Source of the DNA: Virgibacillus phasianinus
Lineage (GTDB): Bacteria; Bacillota; Bacilli; Bacillales; Amphibacillaceae
Direction of reading: 5' to 3'
Length of the DNA: 64,000 bases
Assembly: GCF_002216775.1 (NCBI RefSeq)
Contig: NZ_CP022315.1
Coordinates: 3,410,001 to 3,474,000, forward strand
In this document: piece after piece, positions 1 to 8,905 of the stretch
Layout of the letters: each line of letters begins with the position of its first letter
How positions within the stretch are numbered: the first letter of the stretch is position 1
Program-made: the position numbers and the translations under genes
The notes under the pieces: generated by a model
Database searches by the model: none
What the model saw: the letters and a program-made list of their open reading frames with translations, nothing else
Told to the model about the DNA's origin: nothing

Positions 1-815
1 AATGTGCAGGCTGCAACCGAAGGACAATATGTGCTCGCTTATGATGTATTCCCAAATCCGACAGATACTCGCACCTTCATTCCATTTCTGGATAACATAG
101 AAAATAATTACTTTAAGCTGCCAAAGCACATCGTGGCTGACGCAGGATATGGTAGTGAACAAAACTACGAAGATGTCATCGAGAATCGAAAACGCACACC
201 GCTGATTACCTATAACCAGTATCGAAAAGAGAAGAAAAAGAAGCATAAGAATAACGCTTTCCATACAGCCAATTGGGAATATAATAATGAAGACGATACG
301 TTTACCTGTCCAAATGGAAAACAATTAATGTTCAGCCACATGTCCAATCGAACAGATAAATACGGACTAACACGATCGTTTAAAGTTTATGAGTCTGAGG
401 ACTGTTCAGGTTGTCCATTGCGTTCCCAATGCACCAAAGCGAAGGAAGGAAATAATCGAAGAATTTATTACAACGAAAAATGGGAACAACAAAAAGAATA
501 CATTAAGCAACTGCTTTCGGAAGAGAAAACTGGTGAAATTTACGGCAATCGTAAAATCGATGTGGAGCCAGTCTTTGGATTTCTGAAGGCTAATTTGTGC
601 TTCACTCGTATGTCTGTACGAGGTAAAGAGAAAGTAGAAAGTGAAATAGGATTTGCATTCATGGCGGTAAACTTGAGGAAGTACACCGCCATGAAGACAA
701 AACAACCACTAGATAATCAAGACAATCCAACGAAAAATGGTTCTGATCATCAAAAACCGATGATCAGAACCATTTTTAAGTTATTTTTGGCTAGTTATGT
801 CCCAGCCTCTTTTTT
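1..815 (+). mobile_element. IS1182-like insertion sequence, right end
   Basis: The element enters from the left edge and ends near 815. The candidate right terminal repeat is at 797-815 and reads AAAAAGAGGCTGGGACATA on the minus strand, which resembles ends of IS1182-type elements in Bacillaceae. The left repeat is outside the window, so the boundary is inferred. Confidence 0.55.
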
Positions 816-831
816 AGGATCAAACGTATGA
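1..831 (+). CDS. IS1182-family transposase, C-terminal part (runs in from upstream)
   Basis: The frame is open from the first base, so the N-terminal part, including the first catalytic Asp, lies outside the window. The visible residues show the second catalytic Asp in VADAGYG (about 47), the family Cys cluster CSGCPLRSQC (about 135-144), the third acidic residue in DVEPVFGFLK (about 189) and the typical FAFMAVNLRKY ending. Family knowledge: DDE transposases of this type cut and rejoin DNA at terminal inverted repeats. The frame runs past the likely right end of the element (797-815), so the last few residues are probably host-encoded. Whether the whole copy is intact cannot be seen. Confidence 0.9.
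   Translation, partial: NVQAATEGQYVLAYDVFPNPTDTRTFIPFLDNIENNYFKLPKHIVADAGYGSEQNYEDVIENRKRTPLITYNQYRKEKKKKHKNNAFHTANWEYNNEDDTFTCPNGKQLMFSHMSNRTDKYGLTRSFKVYESEDCSGCPLRSQCTKAKEGNNRRIYYNEKWEQQKEYIKQLLSEEKTGEIYGNRKIDVEPVFGFLKANLCFTRMSVRGKEKVESEIGFAFMAVNLRKYTAMKTKQPLDNQDNPTKNGSDHQKPMIRTIFKLFLASYVPASFLGSNV
733..777. terminator. 19-bp perfect hairpin near the IS right end
   Basis: Bases 733-751 and 759-777 are perfect inverted repeats around a 7-base loop. The right arm ends in five T. The hairpin lies inside the last codons of the transposase frame, just before the candidate terminal repeat. It could stop transcription out of, or into, the element. Confidence 0.5.
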
Positions 832-868
832 AACTTTGCGATAGTCTTTTGAAAAATGGCCTGCTTAA

Positions 869-2590
869 TTAAAGTAGTCTTCGGGCAGTTCTTTCAAGAT
901 CCGGAAACTCTACTTTTCCATTTGTAAAGAATTCCTTCATTAAATACTCACCATAACTAACTGCTTGGTCATAAGTTATTTGGCCAGGTAATGGTGCCAT
1001 ATCTTCTATTACAACATCAATAACTGCGGGTTTTTTTGACAGAAATGCCTGCTTCATGGTGGTTTCCATTTCCTCATATTTTTCAATACGGTACCCTTCC
1101 CCACCGCAGGATTCAGCAAATTTGGCGAAATTAACCGCACCCAAATCAGTTTCATAATTTAAATTTCCTTTTGTTTGCTGTTCATACTTAATCATGCCAA
1201 TCATGCTATTATTTAATACGACAATCTTAACCGGCATATCATATTTTACTGCTGTAATGAAATCGTGCATTACCATCGTAAATCCACCATCACCACATAT
1301 TCCAACCACCTGCTTATCCGGATATGCTCTTTGAGCAGCGATTGCACCGGGTATTCCGGAACCCATTGAAGCTAATGCACCGGATATAACAAATTTCTGA
1401 TTTGTAAATGGAAAGAATCTCGTTGTCCAAACGGTTACGTTTCCAACATCACATGAAATGACTGCATCTTTTTCCACATTTTTCTCTAATGCATACATAA
1501 CCTGTGGGCCATGAATTGGATTCGTTGTTTCTTTTTTCATTTCCTGCATATGAATATGCCATCTTTTCATTTTCTCCTGGTAAGATTTAAGGTGTTCGTC
1601 AGATTTTGCCTCTGATACAAGCGAAGTCAATCTCGGCAGTATATGTTTTGCATCACCACATAACCCCTCTTTAATTGGGTAAATCTTGCCTAAATCATCT
1701 TGTTTTATTTCTATTTGAACGGCGTTTACATCGTCAGGCAAGTAGTCCCGGTAAGGGAATGTGGTCCCAATCAATATGAGCATGTCTGTGTTCATTACTG
1801 CCTCAAACGCCGGCTTAGTACCTATCTGTCCATGCTGGCCTAAATTGAGTTCATGGTAATCCGGTATTGTACCTTTACCCAACAAACTTAACACGATAGG
1901 TGCCTTAATTTTTTCAGCAAAATCGACCAGTTCCTCCCTGCTGTCCCTCGCGCCTTTACCAGCCAAAATAACAGGCTTTTTCGCATTATTTATCATGCTG
2001 ACGGTACGTTCAACCGTTTCTTGGTCTGGTGTTATAGTGGGATACACACGCGTCTCACTTGTTTTCCTTTTATCGTTCTTTAATTTTTTGGCAAACAAAT
2101 CATCCGGAACGATTAAGACAGATACCCCCTTCTGGACATACGCTTCCCGAATTGCCATGTTAAGCATGTCCGGAAGTTGATATGCCGATTCAACACGTCG
2201 ATTAAAAACACCAACTCCATCAAACATGCGTTCCAGGTTAATTTCCTGATGGGCATCTGTACCCACAGCAGTACTTGGAACTTGTCCTACTATAGCAAGT
2301 ACCGGTACCTTATCTTTTTTAGCATCATATAAACCATTCATTAAATGCGTCGCACCCGGGCCAGCTATCGACAAGCAGACCCCAAGCTTACCAGTAAGCT
2401 TTGCATAAGAGGATGCAGCCAGTGCACCAACCTCTTCATGACGGATTTGTAAAAAGTCGATATCATCTTCTCTTTTTCGTAAGTCATCTATAAATTCGTT
2501 AATTGAATTCCCTGGCATTCCATAGATATGGTCTACCCCCCATTCAATTAGTTGATCGATTAATATTTCTCCAGCACGTTTTTCGAACAA
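869..2590 (-). CDS. ydaP: Thiamine-diphosphate enzyme, pyruvate oxidase type (YdaP-like)
   Basis: A 573-residue protein with the three domains of the acetolactate synthase/pyruvate oxidase family. HEEVGALAA (about 51-59) carries the catalytic Glu that activates the cofactor. A central FAD/nucleotide-type domain follows, and the thiamine-diphosphate motif GDGGF is at about 433 with its NN partner near 461. Family knowledge: such enzymes decarboxylate pyruvate to acetate or acetyl phosphate; YdaP of B. subtilis is the closest named type. Start is TTG at 2590, with AAAGGGTG about 8 bases upstream. It stands alone, convergent with the transposase. Assignment to pyruvate oxidase rather than another 2-oxoacid decarboxylase rests on overall resemblance. 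Confidence 0.8.
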   Translation of the reverse strand: MFEKRAGEILIDQLIEWGVDHIYGMPGNSINEFIDDLRKREDDIDFLQIRHEEVGALAASSYAKLTGKLGVCLSIAGPGATHLMNGLYDAKKDKVPVLAIVGQVPSTAVGTDAHQEINLERMFDGVGVFNRRVESAYQLPDMLNMAIREAYVQKGVSVLIVPDDLFAKKLKNDKRKTSETRVYPTITPDQETVERTVSMINNAKKPVILAGKGARDSREELVDFAEKIKAPIVLSLLGKGTIPDYHELNLGQHGQIGTKPAFEAVMNTDMLILIGTTFPYRDYLPDDVNAVQIEIKQDDLGKIYPIKEGLCGDAKHILPRLTSLVSEAKSDEHLKSYQEKMKRWHIHMQEMKKETTNPIHGPQVMYALEKNVEKDAVISCDVGNVTVWTTRFFPFTNQKFVISGALASMGSGIPGAIAAQRAYPDKQVVGICGDGGFTMVMHDFITAVKYDMPVKIVVLNNSMIGMIKYEQQTKGNLNYETDLGAVNFAKFAESCGGEGYRIEKYEEMETTMKQAFLSKKPAVIDVVIEDMAPLPGQITYDQAVSYGEYLMKEFFTNGKVEFPDLERTARRLL

Positions 2591-2652
2591 ATTATTTCAC
2601 CCTTTCAGTAAAATCTTTATGTACCTCCTTAATTACTATTTCCTTAATGCCA

Positions 2653-2686
2653 ATAAAAAAAACCTGTAATTAAAAATACAGGTTTT
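2653..2686 (-). terminator. Rho-independent terminator after ktrC
   Basis: Arms 2659-2668 and 2677-2686 (AAAACCTGTA type, 10 bp) with an 8-base loop. On the minus strand the stem is followed by a run of T (2653-2660). It lies just beyond the stop codon of the potassium-channel subunit. Confidence 0.8.
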
Positions 2687-2697
2687 ATCCAAAATAT

Positions 2698-3369
2698 TTA
2701 CTGACGTTCTTCAATTACCAGATGTTTCTCAAACCGGGAAATATCTTTGTCAGAACCAATCACAATTAGTATATCATTTTCACGGAGCTTATCATCGGCA
2801 CTAGGCGATACATTGATTTCTTTATCACGTTTAATAGCAACAACGTTACATCCGTAATTAGCACGAATATCGAGTTCAATCATAGTTTTGCCAAGCATCT
2901 TCTTACCTACTTTAACCTCCACGATACTATGGTCATCAGACAGTTCAAGATAATCCAAAATATTGCTTGATATAATGTTATGAGCAATTCTTTTACCCAT
3001 GTCTCTTTCCGGGTGAACAACTTGGTCTGCCCCAATTTTGTTCAGAATTTTTTCATGGTAATCATTTTGCGCTTTCACCGTTATTTTCCCTATACCTAAA
3101 TCTGTAAGAATTACAGTAGTTAGAATACTTGCCTGAATATTATCCCCGATTGCAACTATTACATGATCGATATTTTTAATTCCTAATTCTTTTAAGGTAG
3201 CTTCATCAGTCGAATCAGCAATAACGGCATGTGATGCGATATTTTTGAACTCATTCACTTTATCTTCATCACTGTCTATCGCCAGTACTTCCATGCCCTC
3301 TGCACTTAATTCACGGCAAATACTGCCGCCAAACCGCCCCAGACCTATTACTGCAAATTCACGTTTCAT
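2698..3369 (-). CDS. ktrC: Ktr potassium uptake system gating subunit (KtrA/KtrC, RCK domain)
   Basis: Cytoplasmic gating ring subunit of a Ktr K+ transporter. An N-terminal RCK/Rossmann domain with GLGRFGG (9-15) and an acidic residue after the second strand binds nucleotide. A C-terminal RCK_C (TrkA-C) domain spans about 140-222; in this family that domain also binds cyclic di-AMP, which closes the channel. The frame extends 11 codons upstream, but GGAGGAAATAGA directly before the ATG at 3369 fixes the start, giving 223 residues. It is a lone gene, not next to its membrane partner. The only KtrB/KtrD homologue in the window is at 28930-30294. Such unlinked loci resemble ktrC and ktrD of B. 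subtilis, hence the symbol; ktrA cannot be excluded. Confidence 0.85.
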   Translation of the reverse strand: MKREFAVIGLGRFGGSICRELSAEGMEVLAIDSDEDKVNEFKNIASHAVIADSTDEATLKELGIKNIDHVIVAIGDNIQASILTTVILTDLGIGKITVKAQNDYHEKILNKIGADQVVHPERDMGKRIAHNIISSNILDYLELSDDHSIVEVKVGKKMLGKTMIELDIRANYGCNVVAIKRDKEINVSPSADDKLRENDILIVIGSDKDISRFEKHLVIEERQ

Positions 3370-3423
3370 TCTATTTCCTCCATCATTCACCATACTTTTC
3401 AAATAAGTTTATCACAATAATGA

Positions 3424-3456
3424 ATGAAGGGAAATAGCCCGGCTATTTCCCTTCAT
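3424..3456. terminator. 16-bp palindromic hairpin after the ABC exporter genes
   Basis: Arms 3424-3439 and 3441-3456 are a perfect inverted repeat. It sits between the end of the exporter operon and the start of ktrC, both on the minus strand. The T-tail is poor, so it may be a terminator or an mRNA-end stabiliser. Confidence 0.5.
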
Positions 3457-3463
3457 CCATTCC

Positions 3464-5305
3464 CTACATAACCTCCAGCATTTGAAACTGCGATTTAATC
3501 AATCCGAAATATTCGCCTCTATGCTCCATAAGCTGTTCATGGCTTCCATATTCCAGTACTTTGCCTTGCTCGAGCACATAGATTGTATCCGACTCACGAA
3601 TTGTTGAAAGACGGTGCGCAATAATAATAGCAGTCCTCCCATTTAATAATCGTTTTAATGCATTTTGTATTTTCACCTCAGTTTCAGTATCAATGCTGGC
3701 TGTTGCTTCATCCAAAATGAGAATTCTCGGATCTGCCAGAAGGGCACGGGCAAATGATAGGAGCTGGCGTTCACCGGCCGATAGGATATTACCCCGCTCC
3801 TCCACTTCCGTTGCATAACCATCAGCAAGTCGGCCAATAAACTCATCTGCCCCAACAACTTTAGCAGCCTCGATTACTTGCTCGTCTGTTGCTGTAGGCT
3901 GCCCAAACCGAATGTTTTCCATGATTGTTCCTGAAAAAATAAACGTATCCTGTAAGACCACACTTATTTGTTGGCGTAAAGTATCTAATTGAACATCCTG
4001 TAAATCATGGCCGTCAATTTTAACCGCGCCTTTTGTTGGATCGTAAAAACGACTAATCAGGTTCGCGATGGTTGATTTACCACTGCCTGTGTGACCAACA
4101 AGTGCGATTGTTTGACCCTGTTTAATATCTAAGGATATTTCGTGCAGTGCAATACGATCAGCATCATAGGAAAATTGAACATTTTCAAATTCAATATGAC
4201 CCTTCATATCAGTCAATTGGTATGCATTTTCTTTTTCACTAACGTTAGGCTGTTCATCAAGGAATTCAAAAATCCTCTCTGAAGCTGCCATCGCCATTAA
4301 CAATTGATTATACATTTGCCCAAGCCGTGAAATTGGCTCCCAGAACATGCCGAGGTAAAAGGCAAAAGTCACGAATTCCCCAACCGCTATTCCACCATTT
4401 TCGACCCCAATAATAATTAAGTAGGCTCCATATGTTATTAGAATGATAGTGCCTATCGCATTACTCATTTCAACAAATGGCCGAAATAATGCACTCTTTT
4501 TGGTTGCCATCCGCAGGCTCTGAAAATAGTCCGTATTAACACCATTGAAAAATGCTGCATTCTCTTTCTCTTGAGAGAATGATTGTGTGATTCGAATTCC
4601 TTGAATGCTTTCATTCAAGTGCGAATTCATTCTGGATTGTTGAATACGGACATTCTGCCAAGCCCTCCTTATATTCCGGCGTAACTTAGTAGATATATAA
4701 AACATAATTGGCAGTATTACCATAATAGCAAGAGCCAGTTTCGGGCTTAATACAAGTAAGATAACAACAATTCCAATTAGCGATATGATATCCATCAATA
4801 AATTGATTATCCCGTTGGTAAATAACTCCTGCAATGAATTAATATCATTCATAATTCGAACCAAAATGGATCCTGCTGACCTCGAATCAAAAAAGCGGTG
4901 TGATAATCGCTGTACATGGGAAAATAAATGTTTGCGTAAATCGTAAATCACACCCTGGCCAAGAATGTTTACCCATTTAATCCGAAAAATATTGCCAATA
5001 TAATTAATTAGATAAAGTACGCCAATTAGAATTACCAAATTGGTCAGCATTCCCGTATCCTTATTACTTATCGCAACATCAATTGCAACTTTACCTATTA
5101 GAATTGGGACAGTTAATCGGACTGCTGTAGAAACAAGCATTGCGATGATTGCACCAGGTAAATAGGTTTTTGAATATGGTTTTAAGTACTCTAATAATCT
5201 CCACATTTGCTGCCAGTTAAACGGTTTTTCTACTGCCTGATCAACTGTATAATGAAACCGCTTTAGATGACGGTTTTTATTAATCTGCTCACTCGATTTA
5301 GCCAA
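3464..5305 (-). CDS. ABC exporter half-transporter, canonical ATPase partner
   Basis: A 613-residue half-transporter: about 45 cytoplasmic N-terminal residues, a six-helix membrane domain (about 50-340) and an ATPase domain. The ATPase has Walker A GHTGSGKST, Q-loop LQDTFIF, Walker B ILILDEATASID with the catalytic Glu present, and H-loop IIAHRLS. Its signature is LSAGERQ instead of LSGGQ. Start is TTG at 5305 with AAGGGGGG upstream, 13 bases after the stop of the partner gene. Its intact Walker A/B faces the partner's LSGGQ and forms the working ATP site; its odd signature faces the partner's defective Walker B. Family knowledge: such pairs export lipids or drugs. The substrate is unknown. 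Confidence 0.85.
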   Translation of the reverse strand: MAKSSEQINKNRHLKRFHYTVDQAVEKPFNWQQMWRLLEYLKPYSKTYLPGAIIAMLVSTAVRLTVPILIGKVAIDVAISNKDTGMLTNLVILIGVLYLINYIGNIFRIKWVNILGQGVIYDLRKHLFSHVQRLSHRFFDSRSAGSILVRIMNDINSLQELFTNGIINLLMDIISLIGIVVILLVLSPKLALAIMVILPIMFYISTKLRRNIRRAWQNVRIQQSRMNSHLNESIQGIRITQSFSQEKENAAFFNGVNTDYFQSLRMATKKSALFRPFVEMSNAIGTIILITYGAYLIIIGVENGGIAVGEFVTFAFYLGMFWEPISRLGQMYNQLLMAMAASERIFEFLDEQPNVSEKENAYQLTDMKGHIEFENVQFSYDADRIALHEISLDIKQGQTIALVGHTGSGKSTIANLISRFYDPTKGAVKIDGHDLQDVQLDTLRQQISVVLQDTFIFSGTIMENIRFGQPTATDEQVIEAAKVVGADEFIGRLADGYATEVEERGNILSAGERQLLSFARALLADPRILILDEATASIDTETEVKIQNALKRLLNGRTAIIIAHRLSTIRESDTIYVLEQGKVLEYGSHEQLMEHRGEYFGLIKSQFQMLEVM

Positions 5306-5318
5306 CTTCTTTCCCCCC

Positions 5319-7070
5319 TTAGTGATTCGCTACATTCATGATTACATCACGGTCCTGGTATTGAATATCATAAATCCGTTGGTATACACTGTGATTATTT
5401 ATTAACATTTCATGTGTTCCCCGCTCAACAATTTCCCCGTCTTCCAATACGAGGATTTCATCAGCATGCTTTAATGAAGAAATACGATGGGCGATGATGA
5501 ATGTTGTACGACCCTTCATTACCTCTTTTAATGCTTTTTGAATCTTAAATTCAGTCTCCATATCTACTGCAGACGTGGCATCATCAAGCACAAGAATACT
5601 AGGATTAATACAAATAGCCCTAGCAATCGCAATCCTCTGCTTTTGACCGCCGGAAAGTCCCATGCCCCTCTCACCAAGCATCGTATCATAACCTTTAGGC
5701 ATCTCCATTATGAAGTCATGTGCTTGGGCCCGTTTTGCTGCATCGATAATCTGCTCTTCTTTTAAATCGGGATTTCCATACGCAATATTTTCTCTGATAC
5801 TTGTGGAAAACAAAAATGATTCCTGTAACACAAATCCTATATGACTGCGAAGCGTCTTAAATTTGTAATTTTCTACTGGGATTCCATCAACTAGAACTTC
5901 CCCCTTTTCAGGCTCGTAGAATCGTGTAATTAGCTGTGTAATACTTGTTTTCCCCGATCCAGTCGCACCAATTAAACCAATCACTTTTCCTTCTGGTGCA
6001 TCGAAGCTGATGTTTTTAAGTGCTGAATCGTCATTCTTTGTGTAAGTTAATGTAACATCGTTGAAGGTAACATGACCTTTAATCGGTGAATCTATTGGAC
6101 GCGCGCTTTCTTTGACATCCTCTTCTGCATCTAAAATTTCCAACAGTCGTTCACCTGATGCCTTTGACTGGGAAAATATGTTGACAACAAACCCAATGTC
6201 CATCAATGGTCCCAAAATGTACCAAACCAGACTAAAGAAAGCAACCAGTTCACCCAAATTCAATTGACCATTGATTACTAGATAACCACCGAAGGCAAGT
6301 AAAGAAACAGCACAAACATTCCCGATAAATTCCATTAGCGGAAAATACTTTGCCCAAAGTAATGAGGTATCTAAATAACGCTGCCGGTAGTTATTATTAT
6401 TTGAAGAAAATCTGTCAATCTCAAAGTCCTCACGGGACAAGGATTTAACTGTAGTCATCCCACTAATGTTTTCTTGTACACGCGTATTTAATCGTCCAAA
6501 TGATTTTCTAATTCCCCTAAATGCAGGATGAACACGCTTGTCAAAGCGAAATACTACAACCGCAAGAAATGGCATTGCAGCCATCGTAACTAATGCTAAC
6601 GGAACAGAATAAAATAGCATGACACATAGACTAATAACAATTAAAACTAAAATACGGAGAAGCTCGGCAAATCCACCTGATAGAAAAAAACGAAACCCTT
6701 CAACATCTGCTGTCAATCTTGACATAAGGTCCCCCGTTTTCGCATTATCATAATATTTAAATGATAACACTTGTAACTTTTCATACAGTGCGTCCCTTAG
6801 TGTATAAACAGACCTAATACCAAATAATTCACCCAAATATTGATGAAAGTAGGTAGCAAAACCTTTAACAATCATGATTAGTAAAAATACTGCGGCAATG
6901 TATGGGATAAGTGAATACTGATCTTTTAGGATTACTTCGTCGATGGTTTTCTGAAGGATGATTGGATATGCCACTGTACTAGCGGTTACGATTACTAAAA
7001 ATAATAACGAAGTGAAAAAGTATTTTCGAAAAGGCCAGTAGAATTGTTTCAGTTTTTTGAAAGTTTTCAT
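5319..7070 (-). CDS. ABC exporter half-transporter, degenerate ATPase partner
   Basis: A 583-residue half-transporter: six membrane helices (about 15-300) then an ATPase domain with Walker A GATGSGKTS, signature LSGGQKQ and H-loop IIAHRIS. Walker B reads ILVLDDATSAVD, so the catalytic Glu is replaced by Asp, as in the non-hydrolysing subunit of heterodimeric exporters such as BmrC or TM287. Start is ATG at 7070 with AAGGAGGG upstream. It is first in a two-gene operon and tightly followed by its canonical partner. The two proteins most likely form one heterodimer; function as a multidrug or lipid exporter is inferred from family. Confidence 0.85.
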   Translation of the reverse strand: MKTFKKLKQFYWPFRKYFFTSLLFLVIVTASTVAYPIILQKTIDEVILKDQYSLIPYIAAVFLLIMIVKGFATYFHQYLGELFGIRSVYTLRDALYEKLQVLSFKYYDNAKTGDLMSRLTADVEGFRFFLSGGFAELLRILVLIVISLCVMLFYSVPLALVTMAAMPFLAVVVFRFDKRVHPAFRGIRKSFGRLNTRVQENISGMTTVKSLSREDFEIDRFSSNNNNYRQRYLDTSLLWAKYFPLMEFIGNVCAVSLLAFGGYLVINGQLNLGELVAFFSLVWYILGPLMDIGFVVNIFSQSKASGERLLEILDAEEDVKESARPIDSPIKGHVTFNDVTLTYTKNDDSALKNISFDAPEGKVIGLIGATGSGKTSITQLITRFYEPEKGEVLVDGIPVENYKFKTLRSHIGFVLQESFLFSTSIRENIAYGNPDLKEEQIIDAAKRAQAHDFIMEMPKGYDTMLGERGMGLSGGQKQRIAIARAICINPSILVLDDATSAVDMETEFKIQKALKEVMKGRTTFIIAHRISSLKHADEILVLEDGEIVERGTHEMLINNHSVYQRIYDIQYQDRDVIMNVANH

Positions 7071-7413
7071 GCCAGTTTTCCCTCCTTAGTTGTTTTCCGT
7101 AATTACTAATATAACGGGTTCCGAAATAAATATCCACTCATTTTGCTTAATTTTTGAAAGTTTTTTATAATTATTTTTGCCCGCTTTCGCCTAGCATTTT
7201 CTATCGCTGCAATCGATAAAAATCGACGTATGCGCTAGGTTGTTTTCCACTGCGGATCGTTGCCCACCTCAGGGCACGGCTTCAGCCTCTCTAGGAGGCT
7301 CATCAACTGGCCATGGAAAGTATTTTTCCGTAGCGGTGAACTTACACTCCTATAGTTACTTCGTAGTTTATGGATTTTGTGTCAGAGGAAAGACAGCCTT
7401 ATTCTTAAACAGA
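7071..7413. other. Gene-free stretch with remnant of a GC-rich dispersed element
   Basis: No gene is supported here. The first 100 bases are AT-rich leader of the exporter operon. Around 7240-7300 a GC-richer stretch reads TTTCCACTGCGG, then CACCTCAGGGCACGGC, then a small palindrome AGCCTCTCTAGGAGGCT. Very similar words (TTTCCGCTGCGG, CACCTTAGGGC) recur at 21370-21410, so this looks like a decayed copy of a repeat found between genes of this genome. Confidence 0.4.
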
Positions 7414-7452
7414 AAAAACACTTCCTGCAAGCAAACTGCAGGAAGTGTTTTT
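7414..7452. terminator. Strong hairpin terminator after ykuV
   Basis: Arms 7414-7429 and 7437-7452 pair perfectly over 16 bases, with A-runs on one side and T-runs on the other, so it can work in both directions. On the minus strand it follows the end of the ykuV-like gene at 7465. Confidence 0.85.
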
Positions 7453-7464
7453 CAATGATGTAAT

Positions 7465-7917
7465 TTATTTTTCCGTGGTGCCTAGCACACGATTGACGCG
7501 CTTGCGAAGCATTTTCATGCCACCGCCGCCTGCCTGGAAATGTCTTAACTTACCGTCTGTATCGAAAACATAGTAAGCAGGGACATATTGATTATCAAAT
7601 GCATCAGTTAATTTATGTTGATTATCCACAAAAATCGGTTGAGTAATATCATGTTCATCCGCTACTTCTTTTATTTGGTCTAAATCCAAGTCCTTTTCCG
7701 AACGTGGCATATGAACAGCAATAACATTTAACTCATCTTTATACTCGTCGCGAAATTCGTTTACGTTTGGCATTGCTTCCTTACATAACCCACAGCTTAC
7801 TGACCAAAAATGAATTAAAGTGGGTTTATTGCCAATTAAATCACTTTTGTTTATCGGATTGCTATTGAACCATTCTGTTGCCCCATCCAATTCGGGCATA
7901 TCGGCACGTAATTTCAT
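7465..7917 (-). CDS. ykuV: Thioredoxin-like thiol-disulfide oxidoreductase, YkuV type
   Basis: A 150-residue thioredoxin-fold protein of the TlpA/ResA-like group. The redox motif is SCGLC (about 41-45 from this start), and the cis-Pro loop is VPAYYVF. There is no signal peptide or membrane anchor, so it acts in the cytoplasm. Start chosen at the ATG at 7917 because GGAGG lies 8 bases upstream; the frame extends only five more codons. It sits just after a 2-Cys peroxiredoxin (ykuU), as in B. subtilis, and probably reduces disulfides or supports that peroxidase. A terminator-like hairpin (7946-7984) separates the two, so it may be expressed partly on its own. Confidence 0.8.
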   Translation of the reverse strand: MKLRADMPELDGATEWFNSNPINKSDLIGNKPTLIHFWSVSCGLCKEAMPNVNEFRDEYKDELNVIAVHMPRSEKDLDLDQIKEVADEHDITQPIFVDNQHKLTDAFDNQYVPAYYVFDTDGKLRHFQAGGGGMKMLRKRVNRVLGTTEK

Positions 7918-7945
7918 AAGTACTACCTCCACTATTGTCTTATTG

Positions 7946-7984
7946 AAAAAGCTGACTCAGCAATATTCTTATTAAAGAGTCAGC
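7946..7984 (-). terminator. Terminator-like hairpin between ykuU and ykuV
   Basis: Arms 7951-7958 and 7977-7984 (GCTGACTC/GAGTCAGC) pair perfectly. On the minus strand the stem is followed by five T (7946-7950). It would reduce transcription from ykuU into ykuV. Confidence 0.65.
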
Positions 7985-8014
7985 TACAATATTTATATGT
8001 TACGCAATTTAAAA

Positions 8015-8557
8015 TTATAGTGTTTCCTGGCCTGGTTTCCAGTTTGCTGGGCAAAGACCACCAGTTTGAAGTGCTTGTAATACGCGTAATGTTTCATCCA
8101 CGTCACGGCCAATGTTGTTATGGAAAACAGTTTGGTATTGAAGTTCACCTTCAGGGTTGATAATGAACAATCCACGTAAAGCTACACCTTCATCCTCTAT
8201 TAATACACCGTAATCTTTAGAAACACTGTGATTATGGTCCGCTGCTAACGCATATTGTAATTCACCCAAACCATTATCATCACGGGAAGTGTTAATCCAT
8301 GCTTTATGTGTATGAATTGTATCGGTTGAAACTCCAATTACTTCTGCATCCAAATCCTCAAATTCATCAAAGCGATCTGACATTGCAGTGATTTCAGTTG
8401 GACATACAAATGTAAAATCCATTGGATAAAAGAAAAGTACAGTCCATTTATCATTTTTCATATTTTCTTCCAAGTTTACTTTTCCAAATTCTTTATTTGG
8501 CATAACAGCATCCATTGTAAAACGTGGTGCTTGTTTTCCTACCATTCTATCTGCCAT
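8015..8557 (-). CDS. ykuU: 2-Cys peroxiredoxin, YkuU type
   Basis: A 180-residue AhpC/TSA-family peroxidase, the same length as B. subtilis YkuU. The peroxidatic Cys is in DFTFVCPTE (about 52) and the resolving Cys in GGLCPANWKPG (about 168), so this is a typical 2-Cys enzyme that reduces H2O2 and organic peroxides using a thiol reductant. Start at the ATG at 8557 is set by GGAGGG 8 bases upstream. A PerR-like palindrome lies about 35 bases upstream of the start (8592-8606), which would fit peroxide control. It is followed by the thioredoxin-like ykuV and is divergent from ykuT. Confidence 0.9.
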   Translation of the reverse strand: MADRMVGKQAPRFTMDAVMPNKEFGKVNLEENMKNDKWTVLFFYPMDFTFVCPTEITAMSDRFDEFEDLDAEVIGVSTDTIHTHKAWINTSRDDNGLGELQYALAADHNHSVSKDYGVLIEDEGVALRGLFIINPEGELQYQTVFHNNIGRDVDETLRVLQALQTGGLCPANWKPGQETL

Positions 8558-8591
8558 CAAAAATCCCTCCAACTTTTAATTAAATAATATC

Positions 8592-8606
8592 CAATAATGA
8601 TTATAG
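8592..8606. promoter_or_regulatory. Candidate PerR box upstream of the peroxiredoxin
   Basis: The 15-mer CAATAATGATTATAG matches the PerR consensus TTATAATnATTATAA at 11 of 14 defined positions, and the inner 5-1-5 palindrome (ATAAT-G-ATTAT) is perfect. It lies 35 bases before the peroxiredoxin start. A Fur site is the main alternative, since Fur boxes have a similar form. Confidence 0.45.
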
Positions 8607-8905
8607 GCAACCTCTTAATTTTAGTCAATATTAATTAATAATTAATTTAAAAAGGAATGCACCTTTGTCACATCTTGGTCACTATTTTTTCCATCCAATA
8701 TTAAGTATAACCCGTACAAACGGTCCCTAAACCAAAAAAGATGATCTCCCATAACCGGTTATCTGCACAATTATTACCCTAACACTAACCTTTTATCTTT
8801 GTCCATTATAAGTAACTGATTCTCACACGAATAGCAATTAGTTGAATTGACTACTTGGTTTCGATATCATAACAACCATAGAATTCAACAAGAGAGGTGC
8901 CTTAT
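8607..8905. other. AT-rich divergent spacer between ykuU and ykuT
   Basis: About 300 bases hold the promoters of the two divergent genes. Besides the PerR-like box just to the left I see only the AT-rich tract around 8625-8655 and a short ACCGGTTA inverted pair near 8753. No gene is supported. Confidence 0.4.

Noticed and set aside
7240-7458. 72-codon plus-strand frame
   Set aside because: No ribosome binding site; it lies on repeat remnants and ends inside a terminator hairpin.
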